From: Oceanicola sp.
GTDB taxonomy: Bacteria; Pseudomonadota; Alphaproteobacteria; Rhodobacterales; Rhodobacteraceae
Length of the DNA stretch: 64,000 nt
Direction of reading: 5' to 3'
Assembly (NCBI GenBank): GCA_017792405.1
Contig: CP051231.1
Span: 2,440,150 to 2,504,149 of the forward strand
The position numbers were made by a program, and so were the translations under genes. Every line of letters begins with the position of its first letter. The first letter of the stretch is position 1. Shown in pieces: positions 43,215-52,909 of the stretch. Under the pieces are notes generated by a model. It did not search any database. It saw only the letters and a program-made list of their open reading frames with translations, and was not told where the DNA came from.

Positions 43215-44720
43215 TCATCCGCGGGCGTCTGCAAGCGGGAGTTCCCGCAATCTCATCGATGTCACACAGGCCAGCAGGGCCACCGCCGCGCCGATCCAGA
43301 AGATCGGGTGAAGAGCGAGCGAGAAACCGTGCTGGACATGCGCCTGCGCCTCCGGCGGCAGCGTGGCGATGGTCGTCGCGCTCATCGACCGCAGGCTCGT
43401 GCCCTCGGGCAAGGTGCCGGCGAGGTTCTGCGCCAGACCGGTGCCGAAGAGTGCGCCAAAGGCCGCCGTCCCTACCGATCCGCCAATGAGGCGGAACATG
43501 TTGGCCGAGGCGGTCCCGACGCCCAGCATGTGCCGTGGCACCGCGTTTTGGATCGCGGCAACGCCGATGGAGAAAACCGGCCCAAGGCCAAGGCCCACAA
43601 AGATCATCGACACTGCCACCAGCCAGAGCGGTGAGCCCTCGGAGAGGGTTGAGAGCGAGAGCATGGCCAGAGCAAGCAAAGCGGTCGAGAGCGTTGGCAT
43701 GATCTTGTAACGGCCGGTGCGTGCCATGATCTGCCCTGCCCCGGTCGACGAGGCGATCAGCCCGGCCATCATCGGCGTCAGGAACAACCCCGACACGGCG
43801 GGCGACACGCCCTGTACGACCTGCAGGTAGAGCGGGATGAAGGTGATCGTGCCGAACATCGCCACGCCCACCATGAAGCCCACGGTGTTCACCACAAGGA
43901 AGGTGTTGTTGCGGAAGAGCCCCAGAGGGAGAATGGGCTCTTCCGCACGCCGTTCCGCGAGAACGAACCCGGCAGCAGCGGCGAGCCCCAAGGCCACGAG
44001 GCCAAGAAAGGCGGCGCTGCCCCAGGGGAGGACCGTCCCGCCGAGGTTGGAGCCGAGCACGGCCACCGAAAGAACGGTGGCGAGCAACCCGGCTCCGAGA
44101 AAGTCGAGCTTCGCCTTGCTGGAGCGCGGCGGCGTTTCAAGCGCGAAGCCGAGCACCACGAAGGCCAGCAGGCCCACAGGGAAGTTCACAAAAAAGATCC
44201 AGTGCCAGCTGAAAGCCTGAACGAGGAAGCCGCCGATCAGCGGGCCGATGACGGTCGACACCCCGAAGACGGCGCCGAGCAGGCCCTGTGCCTTGCCCCT
44301 TTCCCGGGGCGGCAACACATCTGCCACCACGGCCATCGACACCACGATAAGACCGCCGCCGCCGAGGCCCTGCACCGCACGCCCGGCGATGAGCATCTCC
44401 ATCGATTGCGCGAAGCCGCAAATCGCCGAGCCCAGCACGAACACCAGAATGCCGCCTTGGATCACCACCTTCCGCCCGAAGAGGTCACCGAGCTTGCCGC
44501 TCACTGGCGCGCCAATGGTGGAGGCCAGCAAGAAGGCGGTGATGACCCATGTTATGTGGTCCACCCCGCCGAGCTCCGCTACCATGATCGGCATCGCCGT
44601 GGTCACGATGGTTTGCCCGAGGGAGGCAAAGAGCAGAGTTGCCGCTACGGCAACCAGCACCAAACCCACTCGCCCGCTGGGTGCATTGTCTACAAAGGGC
44701 TTTTCGGTTGAAACAGTCAC
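43215..44720 (-). CDS. DHA2-type MFS drug exporter (14 TMS)
   Basis: This 501-residue proton-driven exporter of the EmrB/QacA family has fourteen helices, motif A GKLGDLFGRKVV, motif B-like GRAVQGLGGGGL and motif C GPLIGGFLVQAFSWHWIFFVN. The GTG at 44720, with AAGGAC 7 bases upstream, is preferred to ATG codons at or beyond 44771, which lie at or above the expected transcription start. It is divergent from a marR gene, and a palindrome covers its promoter, so it is probably induced by a compound sensed by that regulator. Confidence 0.92.
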   Translation of the reverse strand: MTVSTEKPFVDNAPSGRVGLVLVAVAATLLFASLGQTIVTTAMPIMVAELGGVDHITWVITAFLLASTIGAPVSGKLGDLFGRKVVIQGGILVFVLGSAICGFAQSMEMLIAGRAVQGLGGGGLIVVSMAVVADVLPPRERGKAQGLLGAVFGVSTVIGPLIGGFLVQAFSWHWIFFVNFPVGLLAFVVLGFALETPPRSSKAKLDFLGAGLLATVLSVAVLGSNLGGTVLPWGSAAFLGLVALGLAAAAGFVLAERRAEEPILPLGLFRNNTFLVVNTVGFMVGVAMFGTITFIPLYLQVVQGVSPAVSGLFLTPMMAGLIASSTGAGQIMARTGRYKIMPTLSTALLALAMLSLSTLSEGSPLWLVAVSMIFVGLGLGPVFSIGVAAIQNAVPRHMLGVGTASANMFRLIGGSVGTAAFGALFGTGLAQNLAGTLPEGTSLRSMSATTIATLPPEAQAHVQHGFSLALHPIFWIGAAVALLACVTSMRLRELPLADARG

Positions 44721-44773
44721 ATGTATGTCCTTGCCACCCAAAGCCCGAAAGGCCTTGGTTATCGGGTTCATTG

Positions 44774-44800
44774 CATATATGTGTCGATAGCACATATATG
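44774..44800. promoter_or_regulatory. MarR operator over face-to-face promoters of the MFS and marR genes
   Basis: CATATATGTG (44774-44783) and CACATATATG (44791-44800) form a perfect 10-bp inverted repeat with a 7-base centre. On the minus strand, TTGACA (44804-44799) and an AT-rich -10 (TATATG, 19 bp on) drive the exporter. On the plus strand, TTGCAT (44771-44776) and TATATG (44795-44800), 18 bp apart, drive marR. One bound dimer would block both promoters. Confidence 0.8.
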
Positions 44801-44827
44801 TCAACCACACGGACAGGGGGAGCCACT

Positions 44828-45439
44828 TTGGGCGATAGAGATGAGCAAGTTATTCGCGATCTGGACCACGTCGGAGTCAGTGAAGATCTGGCCCGAAGTG
44901 CTCTTGAACTGGACGCGACGCTCCAACGCTGGCGGCGCCGTTTCACGAAGCGAGAACTTGGTCTGCGCGCCGTCCGTGAACTCGGGCTGAAAGTGGAACT
45001 CGCCGAACTTGATGCGCTCATCGCCGTCTGGCGCCCCGCCAATGAATTTGGCGACGAGGACGAGGGCGAAACCACGGTCGGCACCGTCGCCACCCGCCTC
45101 GGCATCGACCCCTCCCGGGCGTCGCGCCTGACCACCGAACTAATCCGCAAGAAGCTGGTGCGCCGTGGCGTGAGCCAAGAAGATGCCCGCCGCGCCATCC
45201 TTGAGGTGACCAACGATGGCGACCGGATTGTCCAGGCCGTCCGGGCCTTTAAATTCTACACCCTCGGCCACTTCTTGAAGAGCTGGACCGAGGAAGAGGT
45301 GCGCACCTTCGTGCCGCTGATTGAGCGGTTCTCGTCATGGTCCGATGCCCCCGACGACCCCAGCGGCAAGATCGCCGCCGAGATCGACGCGCTGCGTGAA
45401 GGGCTGACAGATCTGGCAAACCAGAAGGACGACAAATAG
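44828..45439 (+). CDS. MarR-family transcriptional regulator
   Basis: This 203-residue winged-helix regulator has LAELDALIAVW (helix leading into the DNA-binding domain), VGTVATRLGIDPSRASRLTTELIRKKLVRR (recognition helix) and DARRAILEVTNDGDRIV (wing). It is longer than typical MarR because of extended N- and C-terminal helices. I chose TTG at 44828, which follows AGGGGGAG; the in-frame ATG at 44798 lies inside the operator and upstream of the likely transcript start. It is divergent from the MFS exporter, its probable target. Confidence 0.9.
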   Translation: MGDRDEQVIRDLDHVGVSEDLARSALELDATLQRWRRRFTKRELGLRAVRELGLKVELAELDALIAVWRPANEFGDEDEGETTVGTVATRLGIDPSRASRLTTELIRKKLVRRGVSQEDARRAILEVTNDGDRIVQAVRAFKFYTLGHFLKSWTEEEVRTFVPLIERFSSWSDAPDDPSGKIAAEIDALREGLTDLANQKDDK

Positions 45440-45445
45440 AGCCGC

Positions 45446-47857
45446 ATGGCCGCGCTTCCGCCACGCTTCGCCGATTGGTTCGCCCGCAACGGCTGGGAGC
45501 CGCACCCCCATCAGCTGGAGATGCTGGACCGGGCACAAGAGCCTGCCAGCCTGCTGATCGCCCCGACGGGCGGCGGCAAGACCCTTGCGGGCTTTCTGCC
45601 CTCGCTGGTGGAACTGGCGGATGGCAGCTACAAGGGGCTCCATACCCTCTACATCTCACCGCTCAAGGCCCTTGCCGCTGACATTCGGCGCAACCTTTTG
45701 CGGCCCGTCGAAGAGATGGGCCTTCCGATCCGGATTGAGGATCGCACCGGCGACACATCGGCCTCCGCTCGAAAGCGCCAGCGTGCCGATCCGCCGCATA
45801 TCCTGCTTACCACGCCGGAATCACTGGCCCTCCTGATCTCCTACGAGGATGCACCGCGTATCTTCGCGGGCCTCAGCCGCGTGGTGGTGGATGAAATCCA
45901 TGCACTGGCGGAGAGCAAGCGCGGCGATCAGCTCATGCTGGCGCTGTCCCGCCTTCAGGCCCTTGCGCCCGGCATGCGCCGCACCGGCCTCTCGGCAACG
46001 GTGGAAGACCCGCCCGCGCTGGCCCGGCAATTGGCCTGCCATCCAGACCCCTGCAAAGTGATCCTCGCCGATCCCGGCCCCCTGCCCGACATCGCGATGC
46101 TTGAAACCGCAGCCCCTCCGCCCTGGGCCGGGGGCGGGGCGGTCCACGCAATCCCCGAGGTGTTGGCGGAGGTTCGCAAGCACCGTACCACGCTGATCTT
46201 TCACAATACGCGCGCGCAGGCGGAGATCTTCTTTCACAATCTCTGGCTCGCCAACGAGGAAGACCTGCCGATTGCGATCCACCACGGCAGCCTCGCACGA
46301 GAGCAGCGGCAGAAGGTCGAAGCCGCGATGGTTGCCGGTGACCTGCGCGCCATCGTCTGCACCGGCACCCTCGATCTGGGTATCGACTGGGGGGATGTGG
46401 ACCTAATCATCCAGATCGGCGGGCCGAAGAACGTCAAGCGCCTCGTCCAGCGGATCGGGCGGGCGAACCACCGCTACAACGCGCCCTCCAAGGCCCGGCT
46501 GGTGCCCGCCAACCGGTTCGAGGTGCTGGAGTGCCGCGCCGCGCTGGAGGCCGCCGCCGAGCACGACCTCGATGGCGAGCCGCGCGGCCCCGGCCCGCGC
46601 GATGTGCTTTGCCAGCACATCCTGATCCGCGCCTGCGCCGGGCCGTTCGATGAGGCCGCGCTATACCGAGAGGTCAAGACTGTCGGCGCCTATGCCGGGC
46701 TGTCGCGGGCCGCCTTTGACGATTGCCTCGATTTTTGCGCCACCGGCGGCTACGCGCTCAAGGCCTATGACCGCTGGCAGAAACTGATGCAGCGTGACGG
46801 CCTCTGGGGCCTGCGCGACCCACGCACGGCGCAGCGCATCCGCATGAACATCGGCACCATTCAGGACACCGAGTTGCTGAAAGTGCGCATGCGCGGCCGC
46901 GGTGGCCAACCTCTCGGCGAAGTCGAAGAAGGCTTTGCCGCCTCCCTGACAGAGGGCGATACCTTTCTGATCGGCGGTGAGATCGTGCGGTACGAGGGGC
47001 TGAAGGAAATGACGGTGCAGGTGAGCCGTTCGGCCAACAAGACGCCGAAGATCGCAGTCTTCGGCGGCACCAAGTTCTCGGCCTCAACCCGGCTGACCGA
47101 GCGCATTCTGGAGTTGATCCACGGCGATTGGCAGGCGCTACCGGAGGACACCCGCCATTGGCTGGCGCTTCAGCGCGAAGTCTCGCAACTCCCGCGCGGC
47201 GACAGGCTGCTGATCGAGAGCTTCCCGCATGACAGCCGCGCGAACACCTGCCTCTACGGATTTGCCGGCCGCAACGCCCAGCAGACGCTCGGCCTGCTCG
47301 TCACCCGCAGGATGGAGGAGGTGGGGCTGGACCCGCTGGGGTTCGTCGCCACCGATTACGCCACCCTGATCTGGGGGCTGGAACAGGTCGAAGACCCGGC
47401 TCCGCTTCTGGCCCAGCAGGTGCTGCGTGACGTGCTGGAAGGGTGGCTAGCGAAGAACGCGGTGATGAAGCGGACCTTTCGCGCCTCGGCCAACATTGCC
47501 GGGCTGATCGAGCGCAACCTGCCGCAAAACCGCAAAACGGGCCGCCAGGCGACCTTCTCCTCCGATATCCTCTACGACACGCTGCTGAAGTACGACCCCG
47601 ATCACCTTCTGATGCGGATCACCCGCGAAGAGGCGATGAAGGGGCTTGTAGATTTCGGACGTGTCGAAGAAATGCTCGCCCGCGTCGAGGGGCGGATCGA
47701 CCATGTTGTGCTGGACCGAGTTACTCCCATGGCCGCACCCCTCCTGCTCGAAGTGGGCAAGGTTCCGGTGGCCGGCAAGGGCCGCGAGAGGTTGGCGGAA
47801 GCTGAGGCTGAGGCGCTGATGGCGAAGGCGGGGCTGGCGAGCGGGGGCTTGCAGTAA
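45446..47857 (+). CDS. ligase-associated DNA-damage-response DEXH-box helicase (Lhr type)
   Basis: This 803-residue superfamily 2 helicase is of the Lhr-like group that travels with ATP-dependent DNA ligase and the PdeM nuclease. Walker A is APTGGGKTLAG (K45), the DExH box is VVVDEIHALA (D149-H152), and the second RecA domain has HHGSLAREQR, GTLDLGIDWGD and QRIGRANHR. The C-terminal DUF4910/Lhr-core region follows. It starts 6 bp after marR and is followed by pdeM after 27 bp. The associated ligase and exonuclease genes are not in this window. Confidence 0.94.
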   Translation: MAALPPRFADWFARNGWEPHPHQLEMLDRAQEPASLLIAPTGGGKTLAGFLPSLVELADGSYKGLHTLYISPLKALAADIRRNLLRPVEEMGLPIRIEDRTGDTSASARKRQRADPPHILLTTPESLALLISYEDAPRIFAGLSRVVVDEIHALAESKRGDQLMLALSRLQALAPGMRRTGLSATVEDPPALARQLACHPDPCKVILADPGPLPDIAMLETAAPPPWAGGGAVHAIPEVLAEVRKHRTTLIFHNTRAQAEIFFHNLWLANEEDLPIAIHHGSLAREQRQKVEAAMVAGDLRAIVCTGTLDLGIDWGDVDLIIQIGGPKNVKRLVQRIGRANHRYNAPSKARLVPANRFEVLECRAALEAAAEHDLDGEPRGPGPRDVLCQHILIRACAGPFDEAALYREVKTVGAYAGLSRAAFDDCLDFCATGGYALKAYDRWQKLMQRDGLWGLRDPRTAQRIRMNIGTIQDTELLKVRMRGRGGQPLGEVEEGFAASLTEGDTFLIGGEIVRYEGLKEMTVQVSRSANKTPKIAVFGGTKFSASTRLTERILELIHGDWQALPEDTRHWLALQREVSQLPRGDRLLIESFPHDSRANTCLYGFAGRNAQQTLGLLVTRRMEEVGLDPLGFVATDYATLIWGLEQVEDPAPLLAQQVLRDVLEGWLAKNAVMKRTFRASANIAGLIERNLPQNRKTGRQATFSSDILYDTLLKYDPDHLLMRITREEAMKGLVDFGRVEEMLARVEGRIDHVVLDRVTPMAAPLLLEVGKVPVAGKGRERLAEAEAEALMAKAGLASGGLQ

Positions 47858-47884
47858 TCCGACAATTCGGCCTAGGAACGGATC

Positions 47885-48541
47885 ATGAACGCCCACGCCT
47901 TCACCCTCGCCGGCTGTCGTCTCGTAGCGCGCCCTACCGGAGCGCTTTGGCTGCCCGATGAGCGGCTCCTCTGCGTCTCTGACCTGCATCTTGGTAAGTC
48001 CGAACGGATGGCCCGGCGTGGTGGCTCGCTCCTGCCGCCCTATGAGACCGTGGAAACACTGGACAGGCTGGAGGCCGAACTGGACCTGCTCGCGCCGGAC
48101 ACGGTGATTTGCCTTGGCGACAGTTTCGACGACTTGGGTGCAGCCCTGGCCTTGCCCGACAGTCTCAGGGTGCGCCTCGCAGGCATGCAAGCCGGTCGTC
48201 GCTGGATCTGGATCGAGGGCAACCACGACCCTGGGCCGGTAGAGCTTGGCGGAGAGCACATGGCGCAACACGCCGTGGCAGGTGTCCGGTTCCGCCACAT
48301 CGCTGAAGAAGTCTGCACCGCGGGCGAGATCTCGGGGCACTACCACCCCAAGCACCGCCTGCCCCGCTCCGGCACCTCACGCCCGGCCTTCGTATATGAT
48401 GGCACGCGACTCATTCTACCCGCCTTCGGCACCTATACCGGCGGCCTGCGGTGTGACACGCCCGAACTGCGCCGCCTCTTTGCAGCCCGCGCCATCGCCG
48501 TGCTCACCGGGCCGCGCGCCCTCGCCGTGCCCCTGCCCTGA
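47885..48541 (+). CDS. pdeM: ligase-associated DNA-damage-response endonuclease PdeM
   Basis: This 218-residue metallophosphoesterase has the binuclear metal motifs in order: SDLHLGK (D33, H35), LGDSFDD, EGNHDPG and SGHYHPK. PdeM-type enzymes are partners of the Lhr-like helicase in the same repair module. The gene lies 27 bp after the helicase gene, in the usual order. The nuclease activity is inferred from the family. Confidence 0.92.
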   Translation: MNAHAFTLAGCRLVARPTGALWLPDERLLCVSDLHLGKSERMARRGGSLLPPYETVETLDRLEAELDLLAPDTVICLGDSFDDLGAALALPDSLRVRLAGMQAGRRWIWIEGNHDPGPVELGGEHMAQHAVAGVRFRHIAEEVCTAGEISGHYHPKHRLPRSGTSRPAFVYDGTRLILPAFGTYTGGLRCDTPELRRLFAARAIAVLTGPRALAVPLP

Positions 48542-48601
48542 CTGCGGAGTGCCTTGCCTCCCGCCGCGATTGCCCGCAGCCTGCACCGGGGAGGGCCGCA
48601 A

Positions 48602-49012
48602 ATGGCAAGTATCGAAGACCGCATCCGCGACAGTTTCGCCCGACAAAGCATGATGGCAACGCTTGGGGCCGAAGTGGAGACTGTTGCGGAGGGCAGGGTC
48701 ACACTCACCGCCCCCCTTGCGGAACACGTATTGCAACAGCATGGCTACGCCCACGCGGGCCTCGCCTTTTCGCTGGGTGACAGTGCGGCGGGCTACTCTG
48801 CCCTTTCAGTCATGCCGGAGGACAAGGAGGTTCTGACCATTGAGATGAAGATCAACCTCATCGCCCCCGCCGCCGGCACGCGGCTGGTCGCGGAGGGGCG
48901 CGTCATCAAGAACGGACGGCGGCTGGTTGTGGTGGCGGCAGATGTGTTTGCCGTCGAGAACGAAACGCGCCGCCACTGTGCGGTGCTGCAAGGCACGATG
49001 ATCCCGGTGTGA
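48602..49012 (+). CDS. PaaI-type hotdog-fold thioesterase
   Basis: This 136-residue hotdog-fold protein has the PaaI/YdiI-like motif QQHGYAHAGLAFSLGDSAAGYSAL, in which the HG..H..G segment holds the catalytic-site helix, then MKINLIAPAAGTRLVAEGRVIKNGRR. It would hydrolyse an acyl-CoA thioester; the substrate is unknown. GGGGAGGG lies 6-13 bases before the chosen ATG, so the longer frame from 48554 is unlikely. Confidence 0.9.
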   Translation: MASIEDRIRDSFARQSMMATLGAEVETVAEGRVTLTAPLAEHVLQQHGYAHAGLAFSLGDSAAGYSALSVMPEDKEVLTIEMKINLIAPAAGTRLVAEGRVIKNGRRLVVVAADVFAVENETRRHCAVLQGTMIPV

Positions 49013-49036
49013 CACCGGGCAGGAAAGGAAAACGAG

Positions 49037-49261
49037 ATGGATAGCACCACCGAAGGCAGGCTGATCGCCCAGCGTCAGGTCATCGCGATGATCGTGGCCG
49101 GACGCGGCAAGGATGACATCCTGCAATGGCTGGAGGAGGCCATGCGCGACGGGCAGGAAGACCCGGGCGCAGTCAATGAGGAAGCCTTTGCGATCGAGGG
49201 CGCATTGGCGGACGAACGCCAAGCGCTCGCCCGCGAAATTCGCTTGCGCTCAGGCGGTTAG
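49037..49261 (+). CDS. small helical protein of unknown function
   Basis: This 74-residue, mostly alpha-helical, acidic protein ([26 protein letters not shown]) has no recognised domain. It lies 24 bp after the thioesterase, with AGGAAAGGAAAACGAG before the ATG, an excellent ribosome site. It overlaps the convergent folD by 12 bases at the stops. Strong initiation signals argue that it is real. Confidence 0.68.
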   Translation: MDSTTEGRLIAQRQVIAMIVAGRGKDDILQWLEEAMRDGQEDPGAVNEEAFAIEGALADERQALAREIRLRSGG

Positions 49262-50149
49262 CCCTTCGGGCTCCGGCAATCCATGCGCCCGGCAGCAGGC
49301 GGTGAGCGTGTTCGCCAGCAGACAGGCGATGGTCATCGGCCCCACCCCGCCCGGCACCGGCGTGATCGCCGCTGCGTTCTCTGAAGCCGCCGCGAAATCC
49401 ACATCGCCCAAGAGCTTGGTCTTGCCGGGTTTGTCGGGGTGCGGGATGCGGGTGATGCCCACATCAATCACCGTGGCACCGGGTTTCACCCAATCCCCCT
49501 GCACCATCTCGGCCCGCCCCACGGCGGCGATGAGAATATCGGCGCGGCGGCATACTTCGGCGAGATCTTTGGTACGGGAGTGAGCAATTGTCACGGTGCA
49601 ATTGTCGCGCAGCAGGAGCTGGCCCATCGGCTTGCCAAAGAGGTTCGAGCGCCCGATCACCACCGCCTCCTTGCCGGTGAGGTCACCAAGCTGATCGCGC
49701 AGCAGCATCAGGCAGCCGAGCGGCGTGCAACTCACAAGCGCCTCGCCGCCCGTCGCCAGTAGCCCCGCGTTGGTCACGCTAAGCCCGTCGACATCTTTGG
49801 TCGGGTCGATCCGCGCCACCGTGCGGCGCTCGTCAAGCTGCTCGGGCACCGGGAACTGGCAGAGGATGCCATGCACCGCCGGATCGGCATTGAGTTTGTC
49901 GATCAGGGCAAAGAGCGTCTCTTCGGAAGCATCGGCGGGCAGTTTGTGCTCGAAGCTGGCCATGCCAACCTCAACTGTCTGCCGGTGCTTGGCCGCCACG
50001 TAGACCTCGCTCGCCGGGTCTTCGCCCACCAGCACCACGGCTAGGCCGGGCGTGATGCCATGCTCGTCCTTGAGCCGCGCCACATGGCCCGCCACCTTTT
50101 CCCGAACCGAGGCCGCGAAGGCTTTTCCGTCGATCGTCTTTGCGCTCAT
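49250..50149 (-). CDS. folD: bifunctional methylenetetrahydrofolate dehydrogenase/cyclohydrolase
   Basis: FolD interconverts 5,10-methylene-THF, 5,10-methenyl-THF and 10-formyl-THF. The 299-residue protein has the active-site Tyr-Lys pair (Y50, K54 in [11 protein letters not shown]), the [11 protein letters not shown] signature, the NADP loop [12 protein letters not shown], and the C-terminal [10 protein letters not shown] signature. The ATG at 50149 follows GGAGAGCC. With fhs two genes upstream on the same strand, it forms a one-carbon unit. Confidence 0.97.
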   Translation of the reverse strand: MSAKTIDGKAFAASVREKVAGHVARLKDEHGITPGLAVVLVGEDPASEVYVAAKHRQTVEVGMASFEHKLPADASEETLFALIDKLNADPAVHGILCQFPVPEQLDERRTVARIDPTKDVDGLSVTNAGLLATGGEALVSCTPLGCLMLLRDQLGDLTGKEAVVIGRSNLFGKPMGQLLLRDNCTVTIAHSRTKDLAEVCRRADILIAAVGRAEMVQGDWVKPGATVIDVGITRIPHPDKPGKTKLLGDVDFAAASENAAAITPVPGGVGPMTIACLLANTLTACCRAHGLPEPEGLTA

Positions 50150-50186
50150 GTGGCTCTCCATCTGGGTGCGTATCCTGTGCCAGCGC

Positions 50187-50498
50187 CTAACGGTCGGCGC
50201 CGCCGGTGCCAAGCTGCTCTTGCTCGCGGGCAACGTAATAGTCGATCATCTCGCGCCACATGGCGCGGGCGAGGTCCGGCGCGAACCCGGCAGCCTGTGC
50301 CTTGACGGTGACGTTCTGCAGCACTGCTTCGGCGCGGGAGGGAGCGGCGGCAGAGATACCTGCCGACCGCTTCAGCGCCGGAACACAATCCACATGCGCC
50401 TGCCGCTCGGCCAGCAGGGTGATCAGCGCGGCATCGATCTCGTCGATCTGCGCACGCATCTCCTCTATGGTGCCGATCTCGGCAGGCGGCTTGCGCAT
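50187..50498 (-). CDS. chorismate mutase, AroQ type
   Basis: This 103-residue all-helical mutase would convert chorismate to prephenate for Phe/Tyr synthesis. The AroQ signature is visible: [20 protein letters not shown] at the start and [21 protein letters not shown] at the end. It may instead be a PchB-like isochorismate-pyruvate lyase, which has the same fold. Its start overlaps the fhs stop by one base, and folD follows 37 bp later, so it is embedded in the folate operon. Confidence 0.87.
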   Translation of the reverse strand: MRKPPAEIGTIEEMRAQIDEIDAALITLLAERQAHVDCVPALKRSAGISAAAPSRAEAVLQNVTVKAQAAGFAPDLARAMWREMIDYYVAREQEQLGTGGADR

Positions 50499-52174
50499 CA
50501 GAACAGCCCTTCCACGTCGCCCGCCTCATTCAGGCCGATGCTCTGCGCGGCAGGGGTCCGCGGCAGGCCCGGCATGGTCATGATCTCCCCGCAGATCGCC
50601 ACGATAAACCCGGCTCCGGCAGAGAGGCGCACCTCGCGCACAGGCACCGAATGGCCGGTGGGTGCGCCGCGCAGGTTGGGATCGGTCGAGAAGCTGTACT
50701 GCGTCTTGGCCATGCAGACCGGCAGATGACCGAAGCCCGCCGCCTCCCATGCGCGAAGCTGGTCGCGGATCTTCTTGTCAGCCAGCACCTCGTCGGCGTG
50801 GTAGATGCGGGTCGCGATAGTTTCGATCTTCTCGAAGAGGCCCATCTCGTCAGCATAGAGCGGGGCGAATTGCGAGGTACCGCTGTCGGCAATCTCTGCC
50901 ACGCGGGTCGCCAGCGCTTCAGTGCCCTTTGAGCCCTCGGCCCAGTGTTTGCAGAGGATCGCCTCCGAGCCCATTTCGGCGACGTAGTCCTTAACCGCCT
51001 GCACCTCGGCGTCGGTATCGGAGACAAAGTGGTTGATCGCCACCACCACCGGCACGCCGAAGCTCTTCACGTTCTGGATATGCCGGCCGAGGTTGGGGCA
51101 CCCGGCCTGCACTGCCGCCACGTTCTCGGCCCCAAGGTCGGCCTTGGCGACGCCGCCGTTCATCTTCATCGCCCGCACCGTGGCCACCAGCACCACGCAG
51201 TCGGGCGCGAGCCCGGCCTTGCGACACTTGATGTTCATGAACTTCTCGGCCCCGAGGTCGGCGCCGAAGCCCGCCTCTGTCACCACGTAGTCGGCCAGTT
51301 TGAGCGCGGTCGTGGTGGCGATGACCGAGTTGCACCCGTGGGCGATGTTAGCGAAGGGGCCGCCGTGCACGAAGGCCGGGTTATGCTCCAGTGTCTGCAC
51401 GAGGTTGGGTTGCATCGCGTCCTTCAGCAGCACCGTCATCGCCCCTGCCGCCCCGATCTGCGCGCAGGTGATCGGCTCACGCTCGCGGGTATAGGCCACG
51501 ATGATCCGGCCGAGCCGGTCTTCGAGGTCCGCAAGATCGGTCGACAGGCACAGGATCGCCATGACCTCGGAGGCCACGGTAATGTCAAACCCGCCTTGCC
51601 GGGGGAAGCCGTTGGCCACACCACCGAGGCTCACCACCACATCGCGCAGGGCACGGTCGTTCATGTCCATCACCCGGCGCCAGACCACGCGGCGCTCGTC
51701 GATGCCCAACTCGTTGCCCCAGTAGATGTGGTTGTCGATCATAGCCGAGAGCAGATTGTGGGCCGAGGTGATCGCGTGGAAATCGCCGGTGAAATGGAGG
51801 TTCATCGCCTCCATTGGCACCACCTGTGCGTAGCCGCCGCCAGCCGCGCCGCCCTTCATGCCGAAGCAGGGGCCGAGAGAGGCTTCGCGGATGCAGATTG
51901 CCGCCTGCTTCCCGATGGCGTTCAACCCGTCACCGAGGCCGACTGTGGTGGTTGTCTTGCCCTCACCTGCCGGGGTCGGGTTGATCGCCGTCACGAGGAT
52001 GAGCTTGCCGTTCGCGCGGTCCTTCAGGCCAGAGATGAACGCCTGCCCTACCTTGGCCTTTTCATGGCCGTAGGGCAGCAGGTGCTTCTCCGGAATGCCC
52101 AGCTTGGCGCCAATCTCCTGAATGGGGCGTTTCTTCGCCTCGCGGGCAATCTCGATGTCGGATTTCACGCTCAT
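50498..52174 (-). CDS. fhs: formate-tetrahydrofolate ligase
   Basis: Fhs makes 10-formyl-THF from formate, THF and ATP. The 558-residue length is typical. The P-loop [18 protein letters not shown] lies near residues 67-84, and [22 protein letters not shown] is a family signature; the C-terminal [15 protein letters not shown] block ends the protein. GGAGGGAGG precedes the ATG. It heads an operon with the chorismate mutase and folD, and it could feed formate carbon from methylated-compound breakdown into C1 metabolism. Confidence 0.97.
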   Translation of the reverse strand: MSVKSDIEIAREAKKRPIQEIGAKLGIPEKHLLPYGHEKAKVGQAFISGLKDRANGKLILVTAINPTPAGEGKTTTTVGLGDGLNAIGKQAAICIREASLGPCFGMKGGAAGGGYAQVVPMEAMNLHFTGDFHAITSAHNLLSAMIDNHIYWGNELGIDERRVVWRRVMDMNDRALRDVVVSLGGVANGFPRQGGFDITVASEVMAILCLSTDLADLEDRLGRIIVAYTREREPITCAQIGAAGAMTVLLKDAMQPNLVQTLEHNPAFVHGGPFANIAHGCNSVIATTTALKLADYVVTEAGFGADLGAEKFMNIKCRKAGLAPDCVVLVATVRAMKMNGGVAKADLGAENVAAVQAGCPNLGRHIQNVKSFGVPVVVAINHFVSDTDAEVQAVKDYVAEMGSEAILCKHWAEGSKGTEALATRVAEIADSGTSQFAPLYADEMGLFEKIETIATRIYHADEVLADKKIRDQLRAWEAAGFGHLPVCMAKTQYSFSTDPNLRGAPTGHSVPVREVRLSAGAGFIVAICGEIMTMPGLPRTPAAQSIGLNEAGDVEGLF

Positions 52175-52282
52175 GGGGCCTCCCTCCTCCGGTCGCGGTG
52201 TTACTCAGGTGGTAGCGCTCACGCCAGCCCGGCAGCGGGCCTATTGCGACATATTCGGGCGCGGAAACGCCGGGTGCGGGAA

Positions 52283-52310
52283 ACCGGGGCTGCCGATTGG
52301 AAACCCCGGT
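52283..52310 (-). terminator. hairpin after the MOSC gene
   Basis: On the minus strand ACCGGGG pairs with CCCCGGT over a 14-base loop and is followed by TTCCCGC. The position, 3 bp after the MOSC stop, suits a terminator, but the T-run is short. Confidence 0.45.
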
Positions 52311-52313
52311 AGC

Positions 52314-52898
52314 TCAGGCGCCCGTCCAGGCGGGCTGGTCGGGGAGGAACACAGTGAGCGTGTCTCCCACCGCAATCCGGCCCTCGCGTTCGATCCACGC
52401 GGTGACACCGCGCTTGCCCATCGCCGCGGCCTTGAAGCCCTTGCCGTGGCCGGGGTGCGTCTCTTCGATTTCCTTGGCCGGAAAGTTGCACGGGCCGTTC
52501 TCGAGGTCGATGGTGATCGTCGCGCCCGATGGCGCCTGAAGCCGGGTGCCGGGCGGGATGTGGGAAAAGTCCGGCAGGCCAGAGAGAATGAGCGACGCGC
52601 CGAGAAGGTCCGGCGAAAGCTCTTCCAGACCAAGCGTCTGGGCGATCTCGGCCAACTCCTCAGTAGAGAGGATCGACAGCTGGCGGGTGTTACGAATGGG
52701 CGTGCCGCGCTCCGGGTAAAGCGCGAGGACGCGCGAGCAAGAGGGCCGCGTCGCGCCGCCGTGGTCTTCTCCGGGGAAGCCTTCGAGTGTGGCATCCACC
52801 ATATCGAGCGGCTCCGAGCGCAGGGTGGCCTCCCGGCTCTCAACCCAGCCCAGCCAGGTCACCGTGGCAGTTGCGTCGATCTTCTTCAGTCCGGCCAT
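52314..52898 (-). CDS. MOSC-domain protein
   Basis: This 194-residue protein consists of a MOSC domain, the fold found at the end of molybdenum-cofactor sulfurases and in YiiM-like enzymes. The conserved cysteine is C54 in TRPSCSRVLA, followed by RNTRQLSIL and a C-terminal GVTAWIEREGRIAVGDTLTV. It probably moves sulfur or reduces hydroxylated compounds with a molybdoenzyme partner; the partner is unknown. AAGGAA stands 7 bases before the ATG. It follows the methyltransferase gene by 11 bp on the same strand. Confidence 0.87.
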   Translation of the reverse strand: MAGLKKIDATATVTWLGWVESREATLRSEPLDMVDATLEGFPGEDHGGATRPSCSRVLALYPERGTPIRNTRQLSILSTEELAEIAQTLGLEELSPDLLGASLILSGLPDFSHIPPGTRLQAPSGATITIDLENGPCNFPAKEIEETHPGHGKGFKAAAMGKRGVTAWIEREGRIAVGDTLTVFLPDQPAWTGA

Positions 52899-52909
52899 TG
52901 CGCGTTCCT

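Noticed and set aside
44639..44827. Upstream extension of marR from ATG 44798 or earlier
   Set aside because: These starts lie in or upstream of the operator and the likely transcription start, without a ribosome site; TTG 44828 has AGGGGGAG.
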